Origin: Prevotella sp.
GTDB taxonomy: Bacteria > Bacteroidota > Bacteroidia > Bacteroidales > Bacteroidaceae
Direction of reading: 5' to 3'
DNA: 64,000 nt
Assembly (NCBI GenBank): GCA_016287755.1
Contig: JAEEWT010000006.1
Span: 1 to 64,000 of the forward strand
Position 1 is the stretch's first letter. Every line of letters begins with the position of its first letter. Below the pieces are notes generated by a model. That model searched no databases. It was not told the origin of the DNA and saw only the letters and a list, made by a program, of their open reading frames with translations. Below are positions 8,990 through 18,971 of this stretch, one piece after another. The translations under genes were made by a program, and so were the position numbers.

Positions 8990-9053
8990 TTTTCCGCTCT
9001 GTTCTGCCGCTTCGCTTGCGAAGAATTTTCAATTCTCAATTTTCAATTGTAAG
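8986..9053. repeat. TCAATTN heptamer repeat with embedded hairpin unit
   Basis: TCAATT occurs at 9029, 9036 and 9043 (exact 7-nt period) and again at 8986. Between them lies TTCGC-TT-GCGAA (9011-9022) next to CTGCCGC, resembling the two-hairpin unit found at 42.0, 50.2 and 51.5 kb. The block starts directly after the kdsC stop codon and ends in the maf start. Confidence 0.75.
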
Positions 9054-9572
9054 TTACCATCCAAACGCTTTGGCATCCGACAGCCACTTGCCCTGAACGC
9101 GCAACACCTGTTCAATCACATCACGGGCACAGCCGTAGCCGCCCTTCTTGTCGCTGATATACCTACTGATGCTCTTGATATCCGGACAAGCATCTGAGGG
9201 ACAGCACGGACAGCCGCTGCGTTTCATGATCTCGTAATCAGGCACATCATCACCCATGTAGATCACCTCTTCATCCTTCAAGCCATACTTCTCCAGGAAC
9301 TGCTCGTACGTTTTGATTTTCACGGCACAGTTCATGTAGATATCCTCCACACCTAAGTGCTCATAGCGTTTACGGACACTCTCCGTGGCACCCCCGGTAA
9401 GGATCACAATACGCAATCCCATCTTCTGTGCCAGTTGGATGGCATAGCCGTCCTTGATGTTCACCGTACGCATCGGTTCGCCGTTAGGATGCAAGGTGAT
9501 GGTCTCGGCGCTCAGCACACCGTCCACATCAAAGATGATAGCACGAATCTTCTGTAAGTCGTAATTGATCAT
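9054..9572 (-). CDS. kdsC: 3-deoxy-D-manno-octulosonate 8-phosphate phosphatase
   Basis: 172-aa HAD phosphatase that removes phosphate from KDO-8-P in lipopolysaccharide core synthesis. Motif I is [12 protein letters not shown] (nucleophile and acid Asp), motif II ILTGG near residue 58, and motif [11 protein letters not shown] near 106. There is no cap domain, as expected for tetrameric KdsC, and the length is normal. It starts 7 nt before the nitroreductase stop and precedes maf. Confidence 0.9.
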   Translation of the reverse strand: MINYDLQKIRAIIFDVDGVLSAETITLHPNGEPMRTVNIKDGYAIQLAQKMGLRIVILTGGATESVRKRYEHLGVEDIYMNCAVKIKTYEQFLEKYGLKDEEVIYMGDDVPDYEIMKRSGCPCCPSDACPDIKSISRYISDKKGGYGCARDVIEQVLRVQGKWLSDAKAFGW

Positions 9573-9579
9573 GTACGTA

Positions 9580-10107
9580 TCAATATTTGTTCACATGCAC
9601 ATTCTCCCACTTCAAACGGTCCTCGTTCTGCGGCTTGCGCTCATCGGCCTTATGACCGAAGGCGAGGACGCACAAACAGTTCAGGTTCTCAGGAATATCC
9701 AGGATACCACGGATCACCGTATCGGCACTCGTACCGTCACTCAGACCGCGGCCCCTCATCTGTGCCCAGCAAGAGCCCAAGCCCAGATCCTCAGCCTGGT
9801 ACTGCATAGTGATGGCGGCAATACTCGCATCCTCCACCCAGCAGTCGTTCTTCATCGGATCGCCCAGTACCACAATGGCCAGCGGAGCACCCTTGATGAA
9901 CTGTCCGCCCAGATCCTTGGCATCCGACAGCTTCTCGATGTCCATCTTATCCTCTACCACCACGAACTCCCAGCCACGCTGTCCCTTTGACGTAGGTGAC
10001 ATCAGGGCGGCACGGAGAATCAGCTGCACATCCTCGGCACTGATCTCCTCTTCAGTGAACTTCCTATGACTGCGGCGCATCTGCACCAAATCCTTAAATG
10101 CTTCCAT
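9580..10107 (-). CDS. nitroreductase family protein
   Basis: 175-aa FMN-dependent NAD(P)H oxidoreductase of the nitroreductase fold. The N-terminal [17 protein letters not shown] binds FMN phosphate in the family. The central [11 protein letters not shown] and the [14 protein letters not shown] segment complete the FMN-binding and dimer core. The C-terminus is short with Cys residues ([13 protein letters not shown]). Substrate is not predictable. It is the first gene of a probable nitroreductase-kdsC-maf transcript. Confidence 0.88.
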   Translation of the reverse strand: MEAFKDLVQMRRSHRKFTEEEISAEDVQLILRAALMSPTSKGQRGWEFVVVEDKMDIEKLSDAKDLGGQFIKGAPLAIVVLGDPMKNDCWVEDASIAAITMQYQAEDLGLGSCWAQMRGRGLSDGTSADTVIRGILDIPENLNCLCVLAFGHKADERKPQNEDRLKWENVHVNKY

Positions 10108-10134
10108 AATCCTTTTCTCTACGAATTTGACTCA

Positions 10135-10173
10135 CAAGGAGGATTCTCCTTGGTTGATTTTCATGCAAAGATA
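10135..10173 (-). promoter_or_regulatory. nitroreductase promoter -7 and 5'-UTR hairpin
   Basis: A -7 TATCTTTG on the minus strand (10166-10173) is followed in the leader by a perfect 7-bp hairpin CAAGGAG-GATT-CTCCTTG (10135-10152). The hairpin is too far from the stop of any gene to be a terminator and may stabilise or control the leader. Confidence 0.5.
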
Positions 10174-10202
10174 GACAAAAATCACTAATTATCCACCTTC
10201 TC

Positions 10203-10233
10203 TTGCACTTTTTAAAAAGTTTTATTACTTTTG
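10203..10233 (+). promoter_or_regulatory. promoter overlapping the apparent start of the FemAB-like gene
   Basis: -33 TTG (10203-10205), 20-nt spacer and -7 TACTTTTG (10226-10233). The open frame could be read back to the TTG at 10203, but that TTG is the -33 element, so transcription would begin near 10237 and translation must start further downstream. Confidence 0.65.
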
Positions 10234-10238
10234 TCGCA

Positions 10239-11216
10239 GTGAACGACGAATTGCGTGTGAGCATTGTCACCAAGAGTGAAGAACTGCCGGACATGACCTG
10301 CACCAGTTTCTTCCATAGCACCGATTTCTTCCGTATCATCGAGAAGTCACCGGGACAGCAACCCTATATGGTGATTGTGAGAAGAGGGAACACCGTTGTT
10401 GCCCACATGCTGGCCACCCTTCGCCGTCGTGGTTCCCTGGTTCCCCCTTATCTGTTTTCTCAAGGTCGGGTATATGGTGAAGGTGAATATGCAGAAGGAG
10501 AAGATAAGGATGAACTCTTCAAACTCATGCTGAAGGCCATCACCAAGAAATTGCGCAGGAAGATGTGTATGTATATCGAGTTCAGCGACCTGAGTCAGAA
10601 GATGTTCGGTTATCGGATTCTCCGTAACGAGGGTTACTTCCCCGTTCAGTGGATGGAGATCCATAACTCCCTGCATTCTTTGTCACCCGAGGAGCGCATC
10701 AACGAGAAGACACTTCAGCGCATTGAGCATGCCCACGAGGCAGGGGTAAGCAGTCATGAGGTAGAGACCGAGGAGGAGATGAATGGTTTCTACCATCTAC
10801 TGAGTCGTTTCTTCTCGCTGAAGGTGCGCCGTTACCTACCCCCGAAGAAGACATTCGAGCTACTGCATACCACCGGAAACGGTCGGCTGTTCGTAACGAA
10901 ACATAAAAACAAGGTGATTGGCGGCAGCTGTTGTGTCTATTCCGGGAACAATGTCTATCTGTGGTACTTGGCCTCCAAGCGCAAGAGTCACCCTACCCTA
11001 CATCCCTCGGCTGTCACCATTTGGGGAGCCATCAAGCATGCCTATGAACACGACAAATGGCATATCTATTTCATGGATGTAGGACTGCCTTTCAAAAAGA
11101 ACCGATATCGCGACTTCATCCTGAGCTTTGGTGGGAAGGAAGTGGGAACCTACCGTTGGTTCTGTTTCTCCATTCCTTGGATGAGTAAGCTGGTGGGATG
11201 GTTCTATCGGGAATAG
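10239..11216 (+). CDS. FemAB/GNAT-like acyltransferase
   Basis: About 325-aa protein with two GNAT-like lobes, related to the FemAB/lipid II amino-acyl transferase fold (FHSTDFFRIIEKSPGQQPYMVIV at the start, VIGGSCCVYSGNNVYLWYLASKRK and HPTLHPSAVTIWGAIKHAYE in the second lobe). Members attach acyl or amino-acyl groups to surface precursors; the substrate here is unknown. GTG at 10239 is used as start, GTG at 10257 is equally possible, and the promoter rules out the longer TTG form. With GTG 10239 the mRNA would be almost leaderless. It is convergent with nuoN. Confidence 0.75.
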   Translation: MNDELRVSIVTKSEELPDMTCTSFFHSTDFFRIIEKSPGQQPYMVIVRRGNTVVAHMLATLRRRGSLVPPYLFSQGRVYGEGEYAEGEDKDELFKLMLKAITKKLRRKMCMYIEFSDLSQKMFGYRILRNEGYFPVQWMEIHNSLHSLSPEERINEKTLQRIEHAHEAGVSSHEVETEEEMNGFYHLLSRFFSLKVRRYLPPKKTFELLHTTGNGRLFVTKHKNKVIGGSCCVYSGNNVYLWYLASKRKSHPTLHPSAVTIWGAIKHAYEHDKWHIYFMDVGLPFKKNRYRDFILSFGGKEVGTYRWFCFSIPWMSKLVGWFYRE

Positions 11217-11236
11217 CTTAAAGAGATGTGAAAAGG

Positions 11237-11317
11237 TTCCCAAGGTGGGAATAAACGGTTCCCAACGTGGGAAAACAAAATTCCCATGGTGGGAAAAAGT
11301 AGTTCCAAACATGGGAA
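11237..11317. repeat. four palindromes at an exact 22-bp period
   Basis: TTCCCAAGGTGGGAA (11237), TTCCCAACGTGGGAA (11259), TTCCCATGGTGGGAA (11281) and a degenerate TTCCAAACATGGGAA (11303) each start 22 bp after the previous one. The central bases vary while the arms are kept. The array fills the space between the convergent FemAB-like gene and nuoN. Confidence 0.92.
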
Positions 11318-11342
11318 TATGTTTTGTTATGTATAACGATTC

Positions 11343-12779
11343 CTACAGTGTGGCGTATATCCAGTTGTAGAAATAGCTGCATACACCGAAGAGGATGATG
11401 CCTGCGGTACAGAGTGCCAAAGCCACCTTGGTGTTCAGATCACTCTTGAAGGTGGGCAGCGGACTGTCGGTCTGCTTGATATACATCGCCTTCACGATGA
11501 GCAGATAGTAGTAAAGACTCACTACGGTATTTACCAAGGCGATGAACACCACGAAGTAGGCCATGAACGAACCTTGTTCGGCGGCAGCCATAAATACGAA
11601 GAACTTACTGAACATACCGGCAAACGGGGGAATACCAGCCAAGGAGAACAATGCCACTGTCATCAGGAACGACAGCTTCGGATTGGTCTGATAGAACCCG
11701 TTATAAGCATCCATGTCGGTGCGTCCGCCATTATTCTCTTCCACAACACCGATCACGGTGAACACAGCAAGGTTAGCTACCACATACACCAGTACGTAAT
11801 ACGACAGGGCAGCAATGCCTGTGGCACTGTTTCCTATCACGGCCAGCATGATGTAACCAGCCTGACTGATGGAGCTGAAGGCCATGAAGCGTTTCAGTTC
11901 ACTCTGACGGATGGCGAAGAGGTTGGCCACGGTGATACTCAGAACGATAACGATATAGAGCAGATACTGCCATTGCTCAACCACAGGAGCAAACACGCGC
12001 ATCAAGATGATGCAGAGCGCAAAGGCAGCAGCACCCTTGGAAACCACACTCAGGTAACCCGTTACTGTGGTTGGCGCACCCTGATAGGTGTCGGCCGTCC
12101 AGAAGTGGAACGGTACGAGTGAGATCTTAAAGCCGAGTCCGCTGAAGAAGAATACCAGTCCGAGGATAATCAGTGCGGTATGCTCCGTAAATGCTGTACT
12201 CAAGGCGATACTATTGAAATACAAAGTTCCAAAGGCACCATAGAGGAACGAGATACCATAAAGCATCACACCGCTGGAGAAGGTGGCTGTGAGGATATAC
12301 TTCGCAGCAGCCTCTGCACTGTGATGACGGTACTTATCGAGCGCCACCAGACAGGCCATGGGCACGGATGCCATCTCCAGTCCGAGGAAGAACATCAGAA
12401 AATGTCCAGCACTCACCATCATGTTCATACCCAACAAAGTAGATACCACGAGCATGTAGAACTCACCCTCCTTGAAAGAGGTGTCGGGACGACGCAGCCA
12501 CTGACGGGCCTGAATCATCACGATGAGGGTACCTGCAGCCAAGATGGTCTTGATGACATGAGCGGCCGGAATGGCGCGATACATACCACCGAAGGCCTGA
12601 ACGGTATCGGTTTGCAGGAACGATACAACCACCTGTCCGAGCATCAGCAGACACATCAGCGGATTGAACCACTTCCTTTCAGCATGCTTCGAAGAGATGA
12701 AATCTGCGATGAACGCCACCACCAGGATAGCCATCAGTGTGGCTTCCGGTACCATATAGAGAAATTGTCCGTAGTTCAT
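11343..12779 (-). CDS. nuoN: complex I subunit N
   Basis: 478-aa membrane antiporter-like subunit of NADH-dehydrogenase-type complex I with about 14 transmembrane helices. The conserved Lys/His helices are seen in [23 protein letters not shown] and [14 protein letters not shown]. It helps couple quinone reduction to proton pumping. It is the last gene of the operon, one base behind nuoM. Length and motifs are normal. Confidence 0.95.
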   Translation of the reverse strand: MNYGQFLYMVPEATLMAILVVAFIADFISSKHAERKWFNPLMCLLMLGQVVVSFLQTDTVQAFGGMYRAIPAAHVIKTILAAGTLIVMIQARQWLRRPDTSFKEGEFYMLVVSTLLGMNMMVSAGHFLMFFLGLEMASVPMACLVALDKYRHHSAEAAAKYILTATFSSGVMLYGISFLYGAFGTLYFNSIALSTAFTEHTALIILGLVFFFSGLGFKISLVPFHFWTADTYQGAPTTVTGYLSVVSKGAAAFALCIILMRVFAPVVEQWQYLLYIVIVLSITVANLFAIRQSELKRFMAFSSISQAGYIMLAVIGNSATGIAALSYYVLVYVVANLAVFTVIGVVEENNGGRTDMDAYNGFYQTNPKLSFLMTVALFSLAGIPPFAGMFSKFFVFMAAAEQGSFMAYFVVFIALVNTVVSLYYYLLIVKAMYIKQTDSPLPTFKSDLNTKVALALCTAGIILFGVCSYFYNWIYATL

Positions 12780-12780
12780 A

Positions 12781-14292
12781 TTACATTCCTGCTATTACTG
12801 AGATATTCATAATGTTATCAAGGATAGGTGCCACACCATTGTCGATGACATGACTGGCCCAGAGTGGGAAGCAACCCAGACCGGCTACACAGGCAATCAG
12901 ACAGATCACGGCCACGCGCTCATCCCATGTGGCATCGGTGAGTTTCACCGTGTCGCAGTGCGGGTACTTCACGTCACCGAAGAGGATGAAGCCCACGGTA
13001 CGGAGGATATAGACTGCCGTAACCACGATAGAGCAGCAGGCGATGATGGTACATGCACGATGGAACGTGTCGGCATTGGCAAACGAGCCCACGAAGATGG
13101 TCATCTCAGCAATGAAGCCTGAGAAGCCCGGCAGACCGAGGTTGGCCAAACCGGCAATGACATAACCCACAGCCAGGAACGGCATGATCTTCATCAGACC
13201 GCCGAGGTAGCGGATGTCACGCGTGTGTGCACGACCGTATATCATACCGATGAGGGCGAAGAAGAGGGCGGTCATCAAACCATGTGACAGCATCTGCAGT
13301 ACCGCACCGGTACAAGAGGTCTTCGTCATCATCAGCAGGGCGAAGAGCACCAGTCCACAGTGCGACACCGATGAATAGGCATTGATGTATTTCAGGTCGG
13401 TCTGCACACAAGCGCTCAAGGCTCCATACACCACAGAAATCGTGGTAAGGATCAGGAAGATCCACGCCAGTTCCTGTGCAGCCTCAGGCAAGAGGTACAT
13501 CGCAACGCGGAAACAGCCGTAACCTCCCAGCTTCATCAACACACCGGCATGAAGCATCGACACAGCGGTAGGCGCTGAGGCATGACCATCGGGTGACCAT
13601 GTGTGGAAGGGGAACAATGCACCTAACACACCGAAACCGATGAAGATGAAGGGGAAGAACACCTTCTGGATCTCCACTGGAATATTGTGCATGGCAGCAA
13701 TCTCGTTCACGTTCATCGTGGTGGCACCGCTGAAGAAATAGATACCTAAGATACCGATGATGAGCAAGGCCGAACCTCCCATAAGCATCAGCGTAAGCTT
13801 CATGGCCGAATACTCCTTGTGTCCACTACCCCATACACCGATCAGCAGGTACATCGGGATCAGCGCCACCTCATAGAACATGAACATGGTGAACATATCC
13901 ACCGAGATAAAGAAGCCGTACACACCTGATGAGAGCAGGGTGAACCACAGGAAATACTCCTTGGTGAGCGGTTTCAGCTGCCAGGAGGCGAAGGTACCAG
14001 TGAAGACGATGATGCTCGACAGGAGCAGCATCACCACCGAGATACCGTCAACACCCACCGAATACTTGATGTTCAGCGGCTTGAACCAGTCAACGGCATA
14101 CGTGAGCAGCATCGCATCCTGATTTCCGGCTGCACGCTGCTGGATGAAATAAATGGTGAGCCAGATGGAGAGAGCCAGCAGACAAGAGACTCCTACCACC
14201 ATCACTCCACGCACCTGGTTGAGGTTGCGGGCCAGCCAAAGGCCGAGCAACATCAGGGCGGGAATTACAACGAATAGACTTAATATACTCAT
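12781..14292 (-). CDS. nuoM: complex I subunit M
   Basis: 503-aa antiporter-like membrane subunit, about 14 helices. Signature sequences include [52 protein letters not shown] and [15 protein letters not shown], with the conserved Lys and Glu of the proton channel. Its start lies just after a CTAGT 9-mer array that fills the nuoL-nuoM gap. Confidence 0.95.
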   Translation of the reverse strand: MSILSLFVVIPALMLLGLWLARNLNQVRGVMVVGVSCLLALSIWLTIYFIQQRAAGNQDAMLLTYAVDWFKPLNIKYSVGVDGISVVMLLLSSIIVFTGTFASWQLKPLTKEYFLWFTLLSSGVYGFFISVDMFTMFMFYEVALIPMYLLIGVWGSGHKEYSAMKLTLMLMGGSALLIIGILGIYFFSGATTMNVNEIAAMHNIPVEIQKVFFPFIFIGFGVLGALFPFHTWSPDGHASAPTAVSMLHAGVLMKLGGYGCFRVAMYLLPEAAQELAWIFLILTTISVVYGALSACVQTDLKYINAYSSVSHCGLVLFALLMMTKTSCTGAVLQMLSHGLMTALFFALIGMIYGRAHTRDIRYLGGLMKIMPFLAVGYVIAGLANLGLPGFSGFIAEMTIFVGSFANADTFHRACTIIACCSIVVTAVYILRTVGFILFGDVKYPHCDTVKLTDATWDERVAVICLIACVAGLGCFPLWASHVIDNGVAPILDNIMNISVIAGM

Positions 14293-14311
14293 TTCTATTG
14301 TTTTTTATATG

Positions 14312-14352
14312 CTAGTAACACTAGTTGTACTAGTAATACTAGTTATACTAGT
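14312..14352. repeat. CTAGTNNNN 9-mer array, 5 copies
   Basis: CTAGT occurs at 14312, 14321, 14330, 14339 and 14348, an exact 9-nt period. It begins immediately downstream of the nuoL stop codon and occupies most of the 60-nt spacer before nuoM. Confidence 0.95.
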
Positions 14353-16347
14353 TTATATAGCCAATAAAATCAATGCCAGTGCCACTGTTCCCGTGAGGAA
14401 CCATACAGCATACTGGCGCACATCACCACTCTGCCAAGGACGGATGCTCTCACCTGCCTCGTTGGCACCCCAAGCCATGAAGTTGAATGTTCCGTCAACT
14501 ATGTGGCGGTCGAACCAGGCAATGGGATAAGAGAACAGGCGGAACACGATCTTGTGCGTGAAATACTGCCAAACGTCATCCATATAGAAACGCTTGTAGG
14601 CTGCACGATGCAGCTTGGGGAACTTCGCTGCCAGCATATCGGCAACAGGCGTCTCCTCGTTCTTATACATATAGGTGGCCAGACCGATACCGCAGAGAGC
14701 GAGTATCGTACTGGAGATAGCCACAGGCCAGTTGATGTGCGTATGGAAACCGATGCCGTTGGCAGAAACGAACTCGCCGAAAGGCAACCAGCCGCAAAGC
14801 ACGGTGATGGTAGCCAGCACGATCAACGGGATATACATCGTGGCAGGAGCCTCATGCGGGGCATGGGGAGCATGACCTTCCGGACATACCTCATACTTGG
14901 CCAGCTCTGTCTCGTAATGACTCTTGCCCCAGAAGATCACGTAGTACAGACGGAACATATAGAAAGCCGTCATGGCGGCAATACCACTCATGATGATACC
15001 CATAACCGGGGAGAAATGATAGCAGGCTACCAGGATCTCATCCTTCGAGAAGAAGCCGCTGAACGGCCAGATACCGGCGATAGCCAGACAGGAAATCAGG
15101 AAGGTGATATGGGTAATGGGCATATACTTGCGCAAACCACCCATGTATTTCTTCTCATTACTGTGTACGGCGTGGATGATGCAACCTGCACCGAGGAACA
15201 GACAAGCCTTGAACATAGCGTGTGTGAACAGGTGGAACATACTGGCCATATAACCCAGTCCGCTCTCATCGGCATAAGCCTCGGTCATCGGCATGGAAGT
15301 AGCACCGTTGTCGGGCAGGCAAACACCTAAAGCCACCAACATGAAACCGATCTGCGAGATGGTTGAGAAGGCCAATACACGCTTGATATCACTCTGTACA
15401 CAGGCCACGCTGGCAGCATAGAAGGCCGTAAAGGCTGCGATATAAGCCACCCAATGAAGGGTCTCGGGAGCATACTCAATCCAGATCGGGAACAGACAAG
15501 CCACCTGATAGACACCAGCCACCACCATGGTAGCAGCATGGATCAGTGCGGAAACAGGAGTCGGACCCTCCATGGCATCGGGCAGCCAGATATGCAACGG
15601 GAACATCGCACTCTTACCGGCACCACCGATGAACATCAGGAACAGGGCCATCGGCATGAGCCAGTAGGCACCGTCAAGACGGGCCGACAACTCCGGCATC
15701 GCATTCAGGTCGAAACTGAACGTTCCCACATAGTAGCTGTAGAACAGAATACCGATGAGGAAGAACAGGTCGGCAAAGCGTGTCACGATGAAGGCCTTCT
15801 TTGAAGCGGCCACGGCAGCCTGCAACGGATAGTAGAAACCGATGAGTAGGTATGAGCTCACACCCACCAGCTCCCAGAACAGATACATCTGGAAGATATT
15901 GGTAGCCACTACCAGTCCGAGCATCGACATAGAGAACAGACTCAGGAACGCGTAGTAGCGCTGGAAGCCCTTCTCGCCATGCATGTAACCGAACGAATAG
16001 ATGTGTACCATCAGACTCACTGTCGAGATCACGATGAGCATCATCACCGAGATAGGTGTCAAACGGAAGCCCAAAGTAAACAGCAGCTGCACCCCGTTAA
16101 TCGTTCCGAAGTCGAGCCACGTGAAGTCGAACGGTGTGATCACCGGATACATACCTGTTGCCGCGTCACGACCAGCCACGAGGAAATACTCGATGGCCGT
16201 ATAATAGCTCAGCACCGTCACGACAGCCAACGACAGGGTTCCGATAATACCCGCCGTCTTATGCGACATCTTCATGCCCGCCAGTCCCAGTATGATAAAC
16301 GAGATCAGCGGCAGCAGAAGAATTAAATATACATAACTATAATCCAT
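14353..16347 (-). CDS. nuoL: complex I subunit L
   Basis: 664-aa largest antiporter-like subunit. YLFWELVGVSSYLLIGFYY, KSAMFPLHIWLPDAMEGPTPVSALIHAATMVVAGVYQ and FSTISQIGFMLVALG are the family's channel helices. A long C-terminal part after residue 500 corresponds to the lateral helix and last membrane segment. It is in the usual K-L-M-N order. Confidence 0.95.
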   Translation of the reverse strand: MDYSYVYLILLLPLISFIILGLAGMKMSHKTAGIIGTLSLAVVTVLSYYTAIEYFLVAGRDAATGMYPVITPFDFTWLDFGTINGVQLLFTLGFRLTPISVMMLIVISTVSLMVHIYSFGYMHGEKGFQRYYAFLSLFSMSMLGLVVATNIFQMYLFWELVGVSSYLLIGFYYPLQAAVAASKKAFIVTRFADLFFLIGILFYSYYVGTFSFDLNAMPELSARLDGAYWLMPMALFLMFIGGAGKSAMFPLHIWLPDAMEGPTPVSALIHAATMVVAGVYQVACLFPIWIEYAPETLHWVAYIAAFTAFYAASVACVQSDIKRVLAFSTISQIGFMLVALGVCLPDNGATSMPMTEAYADESGLGYMASMFHLFTHAMFKACLFLGAGCIIHAVHSNEKKYMGGLRKYMPITHITFLISCLAIAGIWPFSGFFSKDEILVACYHFSPVMGIIMSGIAAMTAFYMFRLYYVIFWGKSHYETELAKYEVCPEGHAPHAPHEAPATMYIPLIVLATITVLCGWLPFGEFVSANGIGFHTHINWPVAISSTILALCGIGLATYMYKNEETPVADMLAAKFPKLHRAAYKRFYMDDVWQYFTHKIVFRLFSYPIAWFDRHIVDGTFNFMAWGANEAGESIRPWQSGDVRQYAVWFLTGTVALALILLAI

Positions 16348-16365
16348 ATAGACAATACGCTTATT

Positions 16366-16394
16366 TCAATTATCAATTGTCAATTATCAATTCT
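16366..16394. repeat. TCAATTN heptamer array, 4 copies
   Basis: TCAATT at 16366, 16373, 16380 and 16387, an exact 7-nt period. The nuoK stop codon TGA is part of the first repeat unit on the minus strand, and the array fills the gap to nuoL. Confidence 0.92.
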
Positions 16395-16695
16395 TCAACT
16401 CTTGTATGCTGTTCACGCTATCACTATGGAAATTGCGATACACATTAATAATAATAGCCACAGCAACGGCGGTCTCAGCAGCAGCAACACCGATGGCGAA
16501 CAAGGTGAAGAAGAATCCTTCCAGTTCGCCGGGATACAAGATACGGTTGAATGCCGCGAAGTTGATGTCCACCGCATTGAGGATCAGCTCCGTGGAGATC
16601 AGCATGGCAAGCAGGTTACGACGGGTGATGAACCCGAACACGCCAATGAAAAACAACAGTGCACTCAGCACAAAGAAACATTCTACTGGTACCAT
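16387..16695 (-). CDS. nuoK: complex I subunit K
   Basis: 102-aa subunit with three transmembrane helices. The conserved membrane Glu residues needed for proton transfer are visible in STELILNAVDINF and IGVAAAETAVAVAI. Start at 16695, 3 nt behind nuoJ. The last codons run into the heptamer repeat (ELKN then TGA). Confidence 0.95.
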   Translation of the reverse strand: MVPVECFFVLSALLFFIGVFGFITRRNLLAMLISTELILNAVDINFAAFNRILYPGELEGFFFTLFAIGVAAAETAVAVAIIINVYRNFHSDSVNSIQELKN

Positions 16696-16698
16696 ACT

Positions 16699-17211
16699 CT
16701 ACTCCTTTCTTGAAATGACAATACCACCGATGATACAAGCCAGCAGGAAGACGGAGATGAACTCGAACGGGAGCACATAGCCAAACCTGTCTGAGCTTAC
16801 CAACGACCTACCGATCGTGTCCATCGACACCTCTGAGTCGGCCATTGCGGCAAAGTTATTGATTACCTGGTTCTTCAGGAATACCACTACGACGGTGGCC
16901 AGACCGATCAGGGCTGCGAGGGCTCCGAACACCACCCTACTTCCCTTCATGCGCTCTACCAGTCCTTGCAAGGTGCGCTTGTTCACCAGCTGGATGGCGA
17001 AGATATAGATCATCGTCACACCACCGGCATAGACACTCAGCTGAGCCGCACCGAGGAACGTATAGTCGAGCAGGAAATAGATTCCCGCGATACCGAACAA
17101 CACGAACAGCAGGAACGTAGCTGCCCGCATGATCCGCTTGGTCGTCACGCACATCACGGCAGATGCCAGGATGACGACAGCGAGGATACAAAACAATATC
17201 AAGTTACTCAT
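16699..17211 (-). CDS. nuoJ: complex I subunit J
   Basis: 170-aa membrane subunit with about five helices. The pi-bulge helix sequence LGAAQLSVYAGGVTMIYIFAIQLVNKR is typical of NuoJ, which links quinone reduction to the membrane arm. It is 3 nt after nuoI and 3 nt before nuoK, so translation is probably coupled. Confidence 0.94.
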   Translation of the reverse strand: MSNLILFCILAVVILASAVMCVTTKRIMRAATFLLFVLFGIAGIYFLLDYTFLGAAQLSVYAGGVTMIYIFAIQLVNKRTLQGLVERMKGSRVVFGALAALIGLATVVVVFLKNQVINNFAAMADSEVSMDTIGRSLVSSDRFGYVLPFEFISVFLLACIIGGIVISRKE

Positions 17212-17214
17212 AAT

Positions 17215-17757
17215 CTACTTCTTTGTGTTAAACGTTCCGACCTTCCACTCAGCACCGCCGTCCAGCAGGTTAGGCAGTGAGCCGCCTTTGTACACCTCTT
17301 TGTCCAGGTGTAGCACCAGCTTACTACGGTCGAACACGGCATTCTCGAAATCGTTGGTGAATTCGATGGCGTCAAAGTTACAAGCATTGGTACACAACTG
17401 ACAGAACATACAGTCGCCTAAGTCGTACAGATAGTCATCCAACACCTTTTTCTTCTTCCCTGTCTCAGGATCCTCCTGCATGTGAGCCACAATCTTGATG
17501 GTCCCGTTCGGACAGGTCTTCTCACACAGCGTACAAGCCGTACACTTATAGCTGCCGTCCTCGTTACGCTTGAAGACCAGTCGTCCGCGATGGCGCTGAG
17601 CCACATGGAGGGTTGTCTTACGGTTCTCGGGGTACTGCTCGGTTGACTTATTGGTGAAGAAGTCCTTGAAGTATTCCTTCCAGGTTACCTTCATACCGGT
17701 AGCCAACGTCTTGAGTCCGTGCCCGATCTCTCCGAAATATGATTGTTCTTTTTCCAT
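17215..17757 (-). CDS. nuoI: complex I subunit I, 2x[4Fe-4S] ferredoxin
   Basis: 180-aa peripheral subunit carrying clusters N6a/N6b. Two ferredoxin motifs are seen: CTACTLCEKTCP and CMFCQLCTNACNF. N-terminal LKTLATGMKVTWKEYF is the amphipathic membrane-contact helix. It passes electrons towards NuoB. Confidence 0.95.
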   Translation of the reverse strand: MEKEQSYFGEIGHGLKTLATGMKVTWKEYFKDFFTNKSTEQYPENRKTTLHVAQRHRGRLVFKRNEDGSYKCTACTLCEKTCPNGTIKIVAHMQEDPETGKKKKVLDDYLYDLGDCMFCQLCTNACNFDAIEFTNDFENAVFDRSKLVLHLDKEVYKGGSLPNLLDGGAEWKVGTFNTKK

Positions 17758-17774
17758 ATCTATTGATATTTATT

Positions 17775-17806
17775 CTAGTTTTACTAGTTTAACTAGTCAT
17801 ACTAGT
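17775..17806. repeat. CTAGTNNNN 9-mer array, 4 copies
   Basis: CTAGT at 17775, 17784, 17793 and 17802 (exact 9-nt period), directly downstream of the nuoH stop codon at 17809 and filling the 51-nt gap before nuoI. Confidence 0.95.
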
Positions 17807-17808
17807 TC

Positions 17809-18894
17809 TTAAAAATACCATCCCAAAGCCACTACAACCGTCATCACAACTAAGTTCAACAGTGCCAGCGGCATCAAATACTTCCATTCCAGCTTCAGGA
17901 TCTGGTCGATACGCAGACGGGGGAAAGTCCACTTAATCCACATGAGCAACCACACCAGAGCGAAGGCCTTACCCATGAACCATACGATACCGGGGATGTA
18001 GTTCATCACCTTGTCGAAGGCCTCTATACCTATATTTATAGGAGCCCATCCACCGAGGAACACCATGGCGGCAATACCAGCGATGATAAAGAGGTTGAGG
18101 AACTCAGCCAGGTAGAAGAAGCCGAAGCCCATACCTGAATACTCCGTGTGATGACCGGCTGTGAGCTCACTCTCTGCCTCCGCCATATCAAACGGACCGC
18201 GGTTTGCCTCAGCGTTTCCGGCAATCAGAAATACGAAGAAGGCAATCAGTGCAGGTATATGACCCTTGAATATCAACCAGTTCCACGGACCGGTCTGATA
18301 CTCCACGATACCGCTCACCTGCATCGTACCCGTCAGGATAACGGCCGTGATCAGACACAGACAGAGTGACATCTCATACGAGATCATCTGTACGGCACCA
18401 CGCATGGCCGACACCACCGAATACTTGTTGTTAGAACCCCATCCGGCAAGGAAGATACCCACCACGCCGATGGATGAGATGGCGGTGAGCAGGAACACGC
18501 CCACATTGAAATCGAGGATCACCGCTCCCTTGTTCCACGGCAGGAACGAGAAGGCACCCACCGAACCGATGATTACCAGCAGCGGAGCAACGATATACAG
18601 GAACTTATCGGCCTTGTCCACGAAGAAGATCTCCTTGATGAGCATCTTCAGTACGTCGGCAAACACCTGCAGCAAGCCCCAGAAACCCACACGCATCGGA
18701 CCCAATCGGCACTGGAAGTAAGCACACACCTTACGCTCCATGAAGATCAGTGCGATGGCAATCAGCGCATAGGCTGTCAGGATGAGCACGCCCACCAGCA
18801 CACATTCAATCAGGATCGACCAGAAGTCACCCAGTCCCAAAGTGAACCTGAGCAAGTGGTCAAACCATTGTGTAACTATTGAAAAGTCAAACAT
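17809..18894 (-). CDS. nuoH: complex I subunit H
   Basis: 361-aa membrane subunit with eight helices that forms most of the quinone channel. The conserved loops are QCRLGPMRVGFWGLLQVFADVLKM and the acidic EANRGPFDMAEAESEL, which is the E-rich loop coupling quinone chemistry to pumping. C-terminal FPRLRIDQILKLEWKYLMPLAL is typical. Length is normal. Confidence 0.95.
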   Translation of the reverse strand: MFDFSIVTQWFDHLLRFTLGLGDFWSILIECVLVGVLILTAYALIAIALIFMERKVCAYFQCRLGPMRVGFWGLLQVFADVLKMLIKEIFFVDKADKFLYIVAPLLVIIGSVGAFSFLPWNKGAVILDFNVGVFLLTAISSIGVVGIFLAGWGSNNKYSVVSAMRGAVQMISYEMSLCLCLITAVILTGTMQVSGIVEYQTGPWNWLIFKGHIPALIAFFVFLIAGNAEANRGPFDMAEAESELTAGHHTEYSGMGFGFFYLAEFLNLFIIAGIAAMVFLGGWAPINIGIEAFDKVMNYIPGIVWFMGKAFALVWLLMWIKWTFPRLRIDQILKLEWKYLMPLALLNLVVMTVVVALGWYF

Positions 18895-18971
18895 CTTGTT
18901 TATTTTACAATTTTACGATTATACCATCTCACCATTGTCAAATCGTGAAATGGTCAAATAGTCCAATAACC
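18895..18971. other. nuoCD-nuoH spacer with degenerate short repeats
   Basis: 77-nt AT-rich gap containing loosely repeated TCAAAT and CAATTTTA words (for example TGTCAAATCGTGAAATGG then TCAAATAGTCC). It resembles the cleaner heptamer and 9-mer arrays of the other nuo gaps, but the period is not exact. No promoter is obvious. Confidence 0.5.

Noticed and set aside
12180..15330. Long His/Gln-rich plus-strand frames within the nuo operon
   Set aside because: Antisense shadows caused by codon use of the membrane subunits.
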